Positions 1 to 9,719 of a stretch of DNA of 64,000 nucleotides are shown here, in pieces; position 1 is the first letter of the stretch; every line of letters starts with the position of its first letter. The notes below the pieces were generated by a model, which had not been told where the DNA came from, searched no databases, and was given only the letters and a program-made list of their open reading frames with translations. The position numbers and the translations under genes are program-made. Source of the stretch: Schistocephalus solidus (lineage: Eukaryota > Platyhelminthes > Cestoda > Diphyllobothriidea > Diphyllobothriidae); assembly GCA_017591395.1 (NCBI GenBank), contig WEDG01001383.1, positions 1-64,000 of the forward strand, given 5' to 3'.

Positions 1-981
1 AAAAATATATACAGTAGAGGGTCAGTACTGACAGTGAGACTCCTGATCGTTGTTTCCAGGGTGTTTTTCAGGGAAAACTGCAGCTATTGAGTAATTAAAG
101 TTCAGGACAGGGCACGCGTTAACACAGGTGCCCGGTGAATGAATTCTCCATTCAGTGTTACGGATCCGGTATTCTGCACCAGCAGGTATGTCGGCGAGCG
201 GCTGTTCGCTGTCGACTGAGAAATAAGCCGATTGAGGTCTGCAGAGCCAGCCATATTGCCCCTCAGCATGAAGATCTAGCACAGGATTCAGAGTCCGTGA
301 ACGCCATCAGAACCGAAGAGGCTTCCACAGAGTCAGCACCCAAAGTTTTGGAAGGTGTTCCTGAATGTAGAAAAACTAGTGACAGCTCGCGTAAACAAGG
401 GATAGCTTTGCTGAATTTTGATAATTCTAGGTAGCTTATTCCAGATTGCTATAGCGTTTACCGAAAACTGTCGGTATCTAACTTTGCGTGCCAAAGGAAG
501 TAAATAAAATACATCTCGATGAATGGTGCGCCGAGTGGTCGAGGGTGCCTCAGGATGTAAAGGGGGTTAAATGTACGACTGTTTAGAAGTTTAAAATAGT
601 AAAAATAGTCTCTTCTGTAATCTGCGAAGCCACAGTGGAGTCAGGGCTTGTAAGCTCTACAGCGTTGTTGGTAGTGACAGGTTTCGGTGTTCTGAATAGA
701 AAACTCTTTGTATAGAAGTGCTGGACTGAGTTCTATCTTCTCGAACTTCACTAGCGTGTAGAAGGCTAAAAGAAACGAGCAGCCCAACTTCCAGACTGGC
801 CTGACTGTGCACATTTTAAAGAGCTGATTCTAATGTTGACGGTTTAAAATTTCTGAGAATAAAACCCAGTACTTCAGCGTGCTGTCGAGGACAGTAGTCA
901 GAGCGCAGAGGCTCCTGACAGATTAAGACTTCTAGAATATGATATTCCCAGATCCTTTTAACTCCGGGCACATTAAGGGCC
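1..981. other. No recognisable gene
   Basis: Short overlapping reading frames on both strands have no recognisable motif. From about position 900 the sequence probably grades into the LINE remnant that follows, but I cannot place its 5' edge. Confidence 0.3.
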
Positions 982-2164
982 GTGACCCTCTATGCTGTTA
1001 GAATACTCGAAGCCGGTCTCTGCTTCCTGTTTCGCGTTAACTCTAGCCCAAATCTCCCACGAATTAACGCTCTTACTCCGGTAGATCGACCCTATGCCAC
1101 TCGTAATTCCTCCATGATCATTTCACCACCCCTTAGCTCCACAACTAACCGGTCTCAGTTTTTTGCCTCCAAATATGCTTTCATCTGGAATAATCTTCCA
1201 CTGCAAATTAGGTTGTCGTCCACATTAGCTATTTTTCAAAACAAAGTTACGCAAACATTTAACTTCGGAAGATATAAAGTCCTTATTGTCTGTTTCCTTC
1301 CCTAACTCGCAACTTTTGGATTTCGAAAAGGGTCCTCCTGGTATTTGAGGCAGTTCCCTTGATATTATAATGGTCTCTTATTATATATCCATCATCCTCT
1401 GCAGAGTCAATCTTATATTGGTCTCTTATTATATGTCCATCATCCTCTGCAGAGTCAATCTTTGCATTTACTTTTTGCCCCCCTCATTTTAAACTAGCAT
1501 CGCCAAGTCTTGACAACCTTGGTACTTTTCCTCCGCTTTTGCAAACCCCAACGATGGTCTCCAGGTTCAGTTGAGGATCAAGGCGGGTTCTGATAGTTTT
1601 GCCTCTTTGATTGGTGGACTATGCAGTCGGCAAGGTCGCATCTCAATGATGATCTCATGACCTCTACTGTCCCGTCTTCGTTTTGACCCTGGTGTCCACG
1701 ATGAGTCCGTCCTCTCTCACCTCCACTGGTGGTTACAAACAGTAGCTCTGACTGCTATATTATCTCTCACACGACAAGGAGCGTTCCGAACCCTCATACG
1801 TTGTCAGCATCATCACAGATCTATCCCATTGCATCTAGCTATTAATGTTTTTAGTGAAGCAGTTTTTTTCTCCTATTTTTTTAAATTGGCGGCTCGCTGA
1901 ACTCCGCCTCCGATTTAACCGTAGGAGTTTTTTTACTGCTTCTTTTCTAGTTCACCGTTTATGTTAAAGATTGTTGTCTATTGTTTTTAAAAATGGCAAA
2001 TCGTTCTGAATCGGATATGCCTACCATATTGTTAATTTCTGCTGTTAATATGGCTGCTCACATAGAGCAGCAATTATCCACTTTGTATTTATTTATACCG
2101 CGATACTAAGTTTGAAATGACGGGGCTCTCTGGGCCTTAAATATACAATTTATTTATTTATTTA
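982..2164 (+). mobile_element. CR1-like LINE, C-terminus of ORF2 plus 3' UTR
   Basis: The reading frame at 982-1305 carries the signature seen at the very end of CR1/Jockey-type reverse transcriptase proteins: a Pro-Tyr-Ala-Thr-Arg-Asn start, then FFASKYAFIWNNLPLQIR and a short basic tail. About 850 bases of 3' UTR follow and end in repeats of the ATTT type at 2148-2164, the usual microsatellite tail of these elements. The same 3' UTR recurs at 2976-3705 in the same orientation and, as its last 160 bases, at 2815-2973 in the opposite one. The 5' end is missing, as expected from incomplete reverse transcription. Clade assignment is inferred from motif style only. Confidence 0.7.
1371..1466 (+). 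repeat. 48-bp tandem duplication in LINE 3' UTR
   Basis: Two adjacent units starting tggtctcttattatat at 1371 and 1419 each contain catcctctgcagagtcaatc. The 2976-3705 copy has only one unit, so the duplication is specific to this copy. Confidence 0.75.
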
Positions 2165-2720
2165 ATGGGGCTGATGGTTGTCGCCAATAACCATAACGGA
2201 GCTCTTTTTGCCAAGAAAGTGAGAGGCGCCATGTGCGACACAACTGAGCGAGGCCTGAAGATCCTTTTTAAGAGCTCTAGCTCGATGTTGCGATCAACCG
2301 GTTTTATATCGATAGAGCAACTTTTTAAATCATCAGCGTACATAAAGGGGCCTACCACTACTGAAAACAATCAGGAACATCGTTGTCAAAGAGGCAAAAT
2401 AGAAGCCGGACTGAGCACGCTGCCCTGAATAACTCCGCTCCTCACATGCGTGGGTTTGGAGATAACATCGACATTTTTAACCCGTTGTGCGCGAACATTC
2501 AAATATGAAAATATTAAGTTCAGAACTTGTTACCTTTGCCGAAGGGAGGCAAGTTTGAGCAGTAGGAGATCATGGTCAAAACGATCCAAAGCCTTAGTGA
2601 AATCGAAGTAAACGGTGTAAAATTGCAAGCGAAAAAGCTCATCAGTCTTCACCTCTACTACGCATGAGAGCGATTGTCCTCGTGACCTTGTTAAAGTTTG
2701 TTGTATACATGTCGCGTTTC
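2158..2720 (-). mobile_element. LINE reverse transcriptase remnant
   Basis: Read on the minus strand, three reverse transcriptase motifs appear in the right order but in different frames: VYFDFTKALDRFDHDLL near 2570-2620 (the catalytic F-D-F-x-K-A-x-D block), SGVIQGSVLSP near 2420-2455 (the P-Q-G block, with Pro changed to Ile), and FMYADD near 2320-2345 (the catalytic Y-x-D-D block). Frame changes and a stop between the blocks show it is dead. Its left edge abuts the ATTT tail of the preceding LINE, so the two were inserted separately or rearranged. A non-LTR type is indicated by the motif spacing. Confidence 0.75.
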
Positions 2721-2814
2721 TGCCTTTTAATTACCACTGTTCTATTATACAGCAAACAATCACTTCAAAATTCATTTGAGATGACTGACCAGTCCTAGAA
2801 GACCCATAAGTAGA

Positions 2815-2973
2815 CAATACATAAATAAATTGCATATTTAAGACACAAAGAGCCCCATTATTACAAACTTAGTATCACCGTTTTAAATAAATAAAAAGTG
2901 GATAATTGCTGCACTATGTGAGCAGCCATATTAACAGCAACAGTGACTAATATGGTAGGCATATTTGCCATTT
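2815..2973 (-). mobile_element. CR1-like LINE 3' end, inverted copy
   Basis: On the minus strand this matches the last 160 bases of the LINE copies at 982-2164 and 2976-3705, including the stretch on the ctgttaatatggctgctcacat theme and the ATTT-rich tail, which lies at its left end. It meets the direct copy that begins at about 2976 with almost no gap, so the two truncated ends stand back to back. Confidence 0.7.
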
Positions 2974-2975
2974 AA

Positions 2976-3705
2976 AGTGTCATCCTCTGCAGAGTCAATC
3001 TTTGCATTCACTTTTTCGTCTCCTCCTAATGAAACTAACATCGCAAACTCCTGACACCCTTGATACTTTCCTCTGATTTTGCAACCCGGACGATGGTCTC
3101 CAGGTTCAGTTGATTATTGAGGCGTGTTTCTGATGGTTTCGCCTCATTTTTGGTGGACTATGCAGTTAGCAAGGTCGCATCTCGATGATGATTAAGTGAC
3201 ATCTACTTTACCTATTCGTTTCAACCCTGTTGTCGACGATAAGTTCCTCCTCTCTCACCTCCACTGGTTGTTATAAACAGTAGCTCTGACTGCTATATTA
3301 CTTCTCACCCGACAAGGAGCGTTTCGAACCCTCAAACGTTGTTAGCAAGATCACATTACTATCCCATTGCATCTAGCTATTAATTTTTTAGTGAAGCAGT
3401 TTTTTCTCCTAATTTTTTTAAATTGGTGGCTGGACGAACTCCGCCTTCGATGTAACCTTAGGTGTTTTTTTACTGCTTCTTATCTAAGTTCACCATATAT
3501 GCCAAAGATTGTTGACTATTGTTTTAAAAATTGGCAAATCATTCTGCATTGGATATGCCTAACATATTACTCATTTCTGCTGTTAATATGGCAGCTCATA
3601 TAGTGCAGTAATTATCCACTTTGTATTTATTTATACTCCGAAACTAAGTTTGTAAAGATGGGGCCCTCTGGGCCTTAAATATACAATTTATTTATTTATT
3701 CAAAG
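2976..3705 (+). mobile_element. CR1-like LINE 3' UTR, direct copy
   Basis: This segment repeats 1440-2164 along its whole length with scattered substitutions and small indels; both copies contain the catcctctgcagagtcaatc start, the tttttactgcttctt stretch and the gggccttaaatatacaattt end followed by ATTT repeats. It lacks the protein-coding part, so it is a 5'-truncated insertion of the same family. Confidence 0.75.
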
Positions 3706-3812
3706 CCACGGCGCTTATCGCATCGTCAGATTCTCAAGCTTAAATCACACATGCAACAGATAATCCGCATGCAGAAGTAACGGAGGATCATACTTTATTC
3801 AAAATCAGATAT

Positions 3813-5150
3813 TTAAGCTGAATGAATGATTTGTGTGGTGGTGCATCTGATCATGTGAGATGCAGGGGCTGATGAGGATAGATGTAGTGCTGTGGTAGAG
3901 CCGGCAGTGTTCTCCCACGATTTTTCATTGAGACGCATGTGGTATATTAGGTTAATGCTTTGAGTGAATGTGCGTGGGCAGTGCGGACAGTTGAATTGGG
4001 TGCGGCGGGCGGATGATGGTACTCGATTGCATCTGCAAAACGAAATTTCCGTTTTACCCTTTGCTCGACGTAATTTTGAGTTGGACAACGAGACAGTTCA
4101 AAGAAAAGTGACTATTCGACGGGATCAAATTTCTTGAAAACCTTTCTTTAAATGTCGCAAAACGTTTTTCCGCAGAGTAAACACCCACAGAAAAACGCGG
4201 GACCCATTTCCTCGAGACGCCCTTGGAAATGTCATATTTGATGACAAGTTGACGACTGATAGTTCCAACGTTTGCTTGTCCAAAACATTTATTGAACATT
4301 CGACCGCTCCCCCTCAAACCATCCGGGGTTGGACCGGTATCATGTTCAAAACCATCACCTTTACCCTCTGGGATGTAACCGTAGCCATTAGACATTCTCG
4401 TCAATCTCATAGTCCTGGACCAGGTGGCGTCCCGGTCAGTATTATAAAGGCAGATAATAATGATAGTTTCCTGTCTCTTCTGATGGTACTCGTGACTGGT
4501 TTGTCGGTCTCTGGCGATGAATTCTCAAGTGACCGAACAGGCCGATGTGTGATTTGCATGTGAGAAGACAGCGAAGACAGGATCGGTCGGGAGGTGCTTA
4601 GTCTGCAGGGATTGCGCTGCTGGTACTGGTAGTCGCGCTCATGAGAGGACTGTGGGAAGTGCCTATGGGTGCGCAGGATTTGTTTGATGTGTTGGCATCA
4701 GAGTCAATTCCACTTTCGTGCATGTGCATGTGATCGAGCTGGCCCATGCGGTGAATGAATGCTTGGGGGCATTGGGGGCATTGGAAGCAGCGTACTCTGC
4801 TGCGTGGTGATACTCAAGGCACTGGTTTGTCAGTCTTGGTGAGATGAAATCGCAAGTGACTGACCAGGCCGTTGTGTTTAGTGAATGTGCGATCGCACTG
4901 AGGACAGGTTAGTACTGATTCTCCATCACTGCTACTGGGGGTGGTGGCATTGGGGTGGCAGAAAGTTGGAGGTGGCCACTGAGGTGGCCGTAGTAGGGCA
5001 AGGGATATTCGTGGCCGTGAGCCGCGCAAAGGGTTTGGGAGGAGGAAGGTGTCGGGGATCGTGGGAGGCAGGGCATCGATGAAGTGGTTATCAGTGGTTG
5101 GGGTAGTCATCGTCCTTGGGTCTGATACATGTGTGGCAAAGGTTTAGGTT
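3813..5150 (-). pseudogene. C2H2 zinc-finger tail of a RTE-type LINE, copy 1
   Basis: Minus-strand frames contain C2H2 fingers with the family-typical linkers: CPQCDRTFTKHNGLVSHLRFH near 4830-4900, CKSHIGLFGHLRIH near 4515-4560, and CPHCPRTFTQSINLIYHM near 3940-4000. Between the first finger and the upstream part lies a Pro/Thr-rich spacer (TTPTTDNHFIDA). The same finger order, spacer and GEPVPGAPTYT-like linkers recur at 35840-36790 (+), 42971-44152 (-), 20609-21150 (+), 37690-38075 (+) and 62900-63140 (-). Frames are broken by stops and by an inserted block near 4030-4440. Fingers at the C-terminus of RTE-type endonuclease/reverse transcriptase proteins are known from other animals; here they are clearly repeat-borne rather than a host transcription factor. 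Confidence 0.7.
4030..4440. other. Block of unlike sequence inside the zinc-finger tail
   Basis: In the 36205-36798 copy the finger ending HLRIHRTEPGEPVPG runs straight into YTRLNCPHCPRTFT. In this copy about 400 bases separate the two corresponding points. The block has an open minus-strand frame (4054-4410, 118 codons) that I do not recognise. It may be a nested insertion; no terminal repeats were seen. Confidence 0.4.
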
Positions 5151-5153
5151 GCG

Positions 5154-5705
5154 TTATTGTTTTTGCATTGAGTTCAATGATGTACTATCACGCCCATTCG
5201 TGCGCCGCATGTGCGTTAACAGCATGGGCACGTTTGCAGGACTTGGGCAATGCGTCGTTGATACGGGGCACTTCTGACTTGTGAGATTCTTTTTTGGCCT
5301 TAGCAGCAGCGATCTGGTGGGCTTAGTATATGGCTGCACCAGTCCTTATGGATCATCTCGAGGCCAGTCTGTCTTAAGCGAAGTGCTCCCAGGTCACCAC
5401 GTTGCTTTGCGGTTGCTTCTCAGAGTTCTTCAAAGTGTGATTGCAGCGTTTTTTGTCCCCCTTGTCTGCAAACACTTCTAGCGAAATCTCTGTAGAAAAG
5501 TCTTTTGAAAAGTCACTTGTCGTTCATTCCCACTAGGAGGCCGCTCCATCACAGTTTTACTTGCCTCAGCATGGCGTTGATGCTGAGAAGTCCAGTCTGC
5601 TGCAGGTCTTTCGTTGCTGGCATCCCTTGTTGCCATCTCAACTTCAGTCTTTAAGTAGGGCTCTTTAGACATCCCAGATTGCTGCCAAACTCCATTATGC
5701 GTCAT
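5154..5705 (-). pseudogene. RTE-type LINE ORF2 C-terminal piece, copy 1
   Basis: On the minus strand, pieces of the conserved region downstream of the reverse transcriptase appear: a motif of the WSGLLVGMND type, a piece on the KRLFYRD theme, then a basic stretch ending shortly before the Cys-x2-Cys of the first zinc finger. The matching region at 35440-35840 has the same order ([34 protein letters not shown]). Frames shift several times. No endonuclease or reverse transcriptase catalytic block lies upstream; instead the sequence passes into 5' UTR-like DNA and then module A, so the middle of the element is missing. Confidence 0.6.
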
Positions 5706-6004
5706 AGTTTTGGTTTATTGGGAGAGTAATCCGTGTAAGCCTGGGCCACCTACAGGATTGATGTCACGCTCTGTGTAGTACTTTTAAGATGGGGAGGTGG
5801 TGAGAAGTTAAGGAGTCAGACATACCGTTTGTGGAAACAGACTCAACACCGGAGAACCTCACCTTGTTTAGCCCGCCAATCATGATGATTGGTGAGGGTA
5901 TGGCCACTGGACAGAACCCAGGTTCAAAGAGCTAAATGTGAAGTCACCAAATGCTACCTGTGTGGTGCTACCCCTAACAAGTATCCCCTACACCGCATAC
6001 ACCT
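5706..6004 (-). repeat. 5' UTR-like repeat between module A and LINE C-terminus
   Basis: Pieces of this stretch match 45380-45660 (also minus): cagacatacc, a ctcacctgttt-like block and the aatgctacctgt block in the same order. In the 45380-45660 copy it precedes the endonuclease domain, so it is probably the LINE leader. Confidence 0.5.
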
Positions 6005-6412
6005 ATGTCAGTTCAACTGTCGTAATCTTCCGTTGTCCGTCGTATGCTCCATAGAAGGGCGTTGCAGGGACGGTGACTTGTACGCAAATAAAGGCGTAAG
6101 TGATAATAGACTTGCGTGACATTTCTGCATTCTCTCTGCCCATACCTGCATGTGCCCGGTATAAAGACATTGTCAAGAAGACCGTAGGCTGGAGCAGGCG
6201 CAGGTGAATCGTATCCCACCACAACTATAAATGGCAACAATAGGCGTTGCAGCATGAGCCTCACCTGCGCATGACAATGGTGGGCATGCACTCCCCCTTT
6301 TCAGCATTTGTTATGGGAGCTCAACCAAAATAAGAATAAACACCTGCCATACCCTGATGTGGCCCCGCGTGGGTCTAGCGCATTAACCACGCGGCTAATT
6401 TAGGGGGCAAAC
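6005..6412 (-). repeat. Repeat module A, copy 1
   Basis: Minus-strand match to 34968-35320 and 37171-37540. Shared landmarks in order: gccccctaaa at the start, cgtggt, ggggccacatcagg, gctcccataacaaatgc, gtcttcttgac, gtctattatcac and caagtcaccgtccctgc, then a closing ggagcatacg block. It sits directly upstream of LINE-derived sequence, as does the copy at 34968. Confidence 0.7.
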
Positions 6413-6486
6413 AGCCAGGATACACACAAGATACCCTAATGCAAAGTAAACTGAAATAAATTTAACAGTCAACCAGTAACAGAGAA

Positions 6487-6919
6487 ATGACTACTCATGT
6501 TGTCATGTTGAATGAGTCGCCTCCAATGTTATCTACGACCTCGCCGTCTAAGTCCCTAGTTAACTCTGTACGGAAACTGACTCGGATGGATTTTGAGGGA
6601 TCTCAAAACAACAATTCTTCTCTTATTCTCACACCCACATCAAGTCCACCAGTAAATCCTGGTAAACCAGCGCAGATCGTTAGCTCAAAGACAAGTCTAA
6701 ATAAAGTCGCAGCCATTCGAAAATCTGAAAAATTTAGTTTCTCCACAAAAAATGTGCTTTTACCATCACCTGCTACTCCCCATAACATCCCCAACCCAAC
6801 TATCTCGAATTTCCAACTACCCCCAGACGCAATATCGAAGCTGCGAAACCAAACATCCAGCATTTACGTCTGGGAATGGCGCTCATGCTACCTTCGCAGT
6901 AGTGCACCCCCCACCCGCG
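6487..6919 (+). CDS. Putative exon of unrecognised Ser/Pro-rich protein
   Basis: An ATG in a plausible context (gagaaATGa) opens a frame of about 144 codons rich in Ser, Pro, Thr and Asn, with Lys-rich patches such as KVAAIRKSEKFSF. It ends at a strong donor (cgcg|gtaagttt, exon end 6919). Towards the end the composition looks better in the next frame (6850-6919: FTSGNGAHATFAVVHPPP), and only that frame joins in phase to the candidate exon at 7030-7115. Either a small intron, an indel or a sequencing error lies near 6850. No domain is recognised; low-complexity composition would suit a disordered nuclear or scaffold protein but this is a guess. Confidence 0.35.
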
Positions 6920-7029
6920 GTAAGTTTCCTTAACGGTAATTTTATCAGTGGTCTCCTAATAAGAAAGGTCCCACTGAACAAGTAGACTCACTCGAACTTC
7001 TGTGTAACCTTTCTAGGAATACTTTACAG

Positions 7030-7115
7030 TATTTTGCCCAGGGGTTTCCCGGACAAGCTCCGATAGCTAGTGGTGTTGCTCAGATCCCCGGTCCTTCATT
7101 TCGCCCGGTGGTTTC
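7030..7115 (+). CDS. Putative downstream exon of the Ser/Pro-rich locus
   Basis: A pyrimidine-containing acceptor (tttacag|) and a consensus donor (tttc|gtaagtt) bracket 86 bases with an open frame reading YFAQGFPGQAPIASGVAQ and then a Pro-rich end. It joins without a phase break to the second frame of the preceding exon. A possible last exon at 8564-8639 has a good acceptor (ttattttag) and keeps the frame open to a stop, but its encoded sequence has no distinctive character. Confidence 0.3.
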
Positions 7116-7403
7116 GTAAGTTAAATTTATCCACGTGTGTGATCCTTCACATAAGCGCCGGTAAAAACGTATCTGAGAATAACCAGTACTTTATTTATGG
7201 CACTGCATTACAAGAGGTGGAAACACACAAACATATGGTCATGTGGACAACGGCCAATTTGATGCCCTCAGAACACTGTAAGAAAGCAGGGTGGAAGCAC
7301 AATAGGTGGGTCCCAATTAAAAAGCTATTGGTTTTGCTTCTTAAAAGCTTACAGTAGGTTGACTTATAAAGCTAAAGTTTCTCGGCTGATCGTCGAACAA
7401 TAA

Positions 7404-7570
7404 GGACAATTATTTACAGAGCTTTCAATGGGGACAATCGGGACATTTATTTACAGTGCTTTCATTTCACCGGGCTGCCCATGGGACAATGGGGACAATA
7501 GGGACAATTATTTGCAGTGCTTTCAATGGGGACAACTGGGAAAATTATTTATAGGGCTTTCATTTCATTT
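7404..7570 (+). repeat. Imperfect tandem repeat
   Basis: Three to four irregular units combine ggacaattatttacag, gctttcaatggggacaa and short spacers. Unit length varies between about 30 and 75 bases. No coding or structural role is visible. Confidence 0.7.
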
Positions 7571-7754
7571 GATGCCTGCCGTTTCTTTTTCATTTTTCAC
7601 GGGTTATTTTCATCTCATTTAAATTTTTATGTTTATTTATGAATTTCGCTTTGTAATTTACATGTACCGTTTTAATGCTTTTTAATTCTAATGCCCCACC
7701 AATAAAACCCCTATTTACAGGGTTCCCGTAAGAAAGGCTCTCGGGTTTAATGAT

Positions 7755-8010
7755 TTAATCTGGGACCCGCCTATTGTGCTCCTACAGAAAGCAGCCCAGA
7801 AGGCAAGATTTACACTGCATTGCATCAGACGTGCTTTTAAAATATTTCCCCTGATCTCTTCGGTAATGTCTTTGGCATCTTCGTGAGACCACACTTAGCT
7901 TACGCAATACCAGCCTGGATAACGTGGAGGTAGAGGGCTGTTGACCTCATAAAACATGTGCGACGGAGAGCAAGGAAGGTGGTCGGCGTTCCTTAGGCTT
8001 TACCGCAACA
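7755..8010 (+). mobile_element. LINE reverse transcriptase thumb-region fragment
   Basis: Two frames together show the region that follows the catalytic domain in CR1/Jockey-type elements: KAAQKARFTLHCIRRAF near 7790-7840 and FVRPHLAYAIPAW near 7880-7920, then DLIKHVRRRARKVVG near 7940-7985. A frame change and a stop separate them. It could be part of the same old copy as 8930-9115, in which case roughly 900 bases were inserted between them. Confidence 0.7.
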
Positions 8011-8929
8011 AAAATGATTGAAAAAGCTTGCATAATTTCCTCTTTCCTACAGGCAATTACGGTGTAATCTTCTCTGGATATTCCGGATTATCCATGCCAT
8101 GATTCCTTCCTTAGGTCGGAGGAATGCTTCGAGTTTGCCTGCACAACTCATCTGCATGGTCACCCTACCAACACACGGCCCCGCCATTAGAGGGGGCTGA
8201 GATTGGTCCAGACGGGGCCAGAAGGGGCCAATGCCCATCGACTTTCAGGCCATATTTAAAACATGGTCAGGCTTCTTGTAAAGACTGGAAAAGGTGTAAC
8301 TGTTTGAATTTAAACCCAATTTAGGCAATATTCATAAGATAAAATACTGTAAAGTCTAATTATAGGGTACTTTGATAAACTGATTTTGGGTGGTTTGTTT
8401 AAGTCAGCCATTTAGACACCATTTGTCTACAACGCGCGTGCTGGCCTGCCATGTTACGTGTAAACGTTATTAACTTGGTGATATTTATTTTAATCCTGAC
8501 TTTGTGATTTATAACTCTTTTCATAATGTTCACCACGGTAAACAACATATTTCTTTATTTTAGGAACCACCACCGGATAATAGCAGCCACATGGACAAAC
8601 CATGACCAATTTATACTGCGCGTGTACAGTGTTATTTAATTATTTTTAAAAAGCTACTTTACAACTTTCATCTTCAAATATCCTATTTCATGAGTGAGTG
8701 GGTACCTCGCAGGAATGGCTTGAATGGATCCAAACGTAAGACATATTAATTGTATAAAATTGGGCCGTTAATCGAACAATAATTAAGGGTATATCAGTAG
8801 TGGCCGATTAGGATGGGGTAGGCTATGTGCGGTGGGCTTTCGATATAAAGGAAAAGGGGCTGTTAAATGCACAAATTTTTCTAGTGAGGGGGCCAGCGGG
8901 GACCAAACCGTCAACATGGCTCCGCCTGG

Positions 8930-9115
8930 CCCCTGGGCCAGAGGTGCCAAGGTGGAGCTGGTGCTCGTTGGGCATCCTTACAAGGTCAATAGCGAACGCA
9001 CGCGATTACACCTCAGAATTTGTTTTCAACCAACGAGTGTAATGACCTTTGAACCCGTTATCGAGCGAGACGGTTACTTCTGACAGCATTTCTGATTTTA
9101 AAAGAAGGCTTGATG
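8930..9115 (+). mobile_element. LINE ORF2 C-terminal fragment
   Basis: Across two or three frames, pieces of the C-terminal block of LINE reverse transcriptase proteins appear: SERTRLHLR, FVFNQRV and DSISDFKRRLDGI. In intact relatives a segment of the type F-x-x-R-V-V-x-x-W-N-x-L-P ends with an F-K-x-x-L-D motif. Frames are broken. Confidence 0.6.
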
Positions 9116-9254
9116 GCATAATAAATGACAAAAGATGCCTCTCACAACAAAATAACTTAAAACAGTCTTTTAAACTCTTTCGGGCTCTACTTTTCTTCCA
9201 CAATGTTTCGCCTATAACCGTGAAAACACATTCGAAGTTAGGTTATGCTAGGAC

Positions 9255-9702
9255 TCAAAAAATTTTAAATGTCCACAATTTTATATTGATTATACGTATG
9301 CAATGATAACTTAACAATAATAGTTTCACCAAGGGCAATGCCTCTATCCCTTCAAAATATACAAATATGCTAAGATGATTGCTGTGTGTCTTAAAAAAGG
9401 TAGACTTGTAAATATTCTTTCTTTTCTGAATTGGTAATGGGAGGCATTGTTGTACACTCCTTTGTATTTCGGTGGATGAATCTCTCAAGTTAATCATTTC
9501 CGCGGAGCTGATTCTGAAAATGCTTGAGCTCAGCGTCATCAGTATTTGGAGAGCAGATGCGTCTCACTCTGAACTTCAATGCTTTAGCTAAATATCGTTT
9601 TAAATTAAGGGGGCCAAAACTCTGAACATTAATATATTGTCCTGTCCATCTTTTCCTTCGGAATATGGTACGTTGGATAGACCCATCTTCTTGTATACAC
9701 AT
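9255..9702 (-). mobile_element. Penelope-like element fragment
   Basis: The minus-strand frame 9490-9702 reads DGSIQRTIFRRKRWTGQY, then a block KRYLAKALKFRVRRICSP. The corresponding region of the better preserved Penelope-like copy at 55932-57000 reads DGRIRRSFYRKKTWSGQY and then KRNLVRCLIQRAKR. This is the segment after the reverse transcriptase and before the GIY-YIG nuclease. A frame change leads into 9255-9480, where the match fades; no nuclease domain remains. Confidence 0.65.
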
Positions 9703-9719
9703 AAGGCTCTAAATGACAC

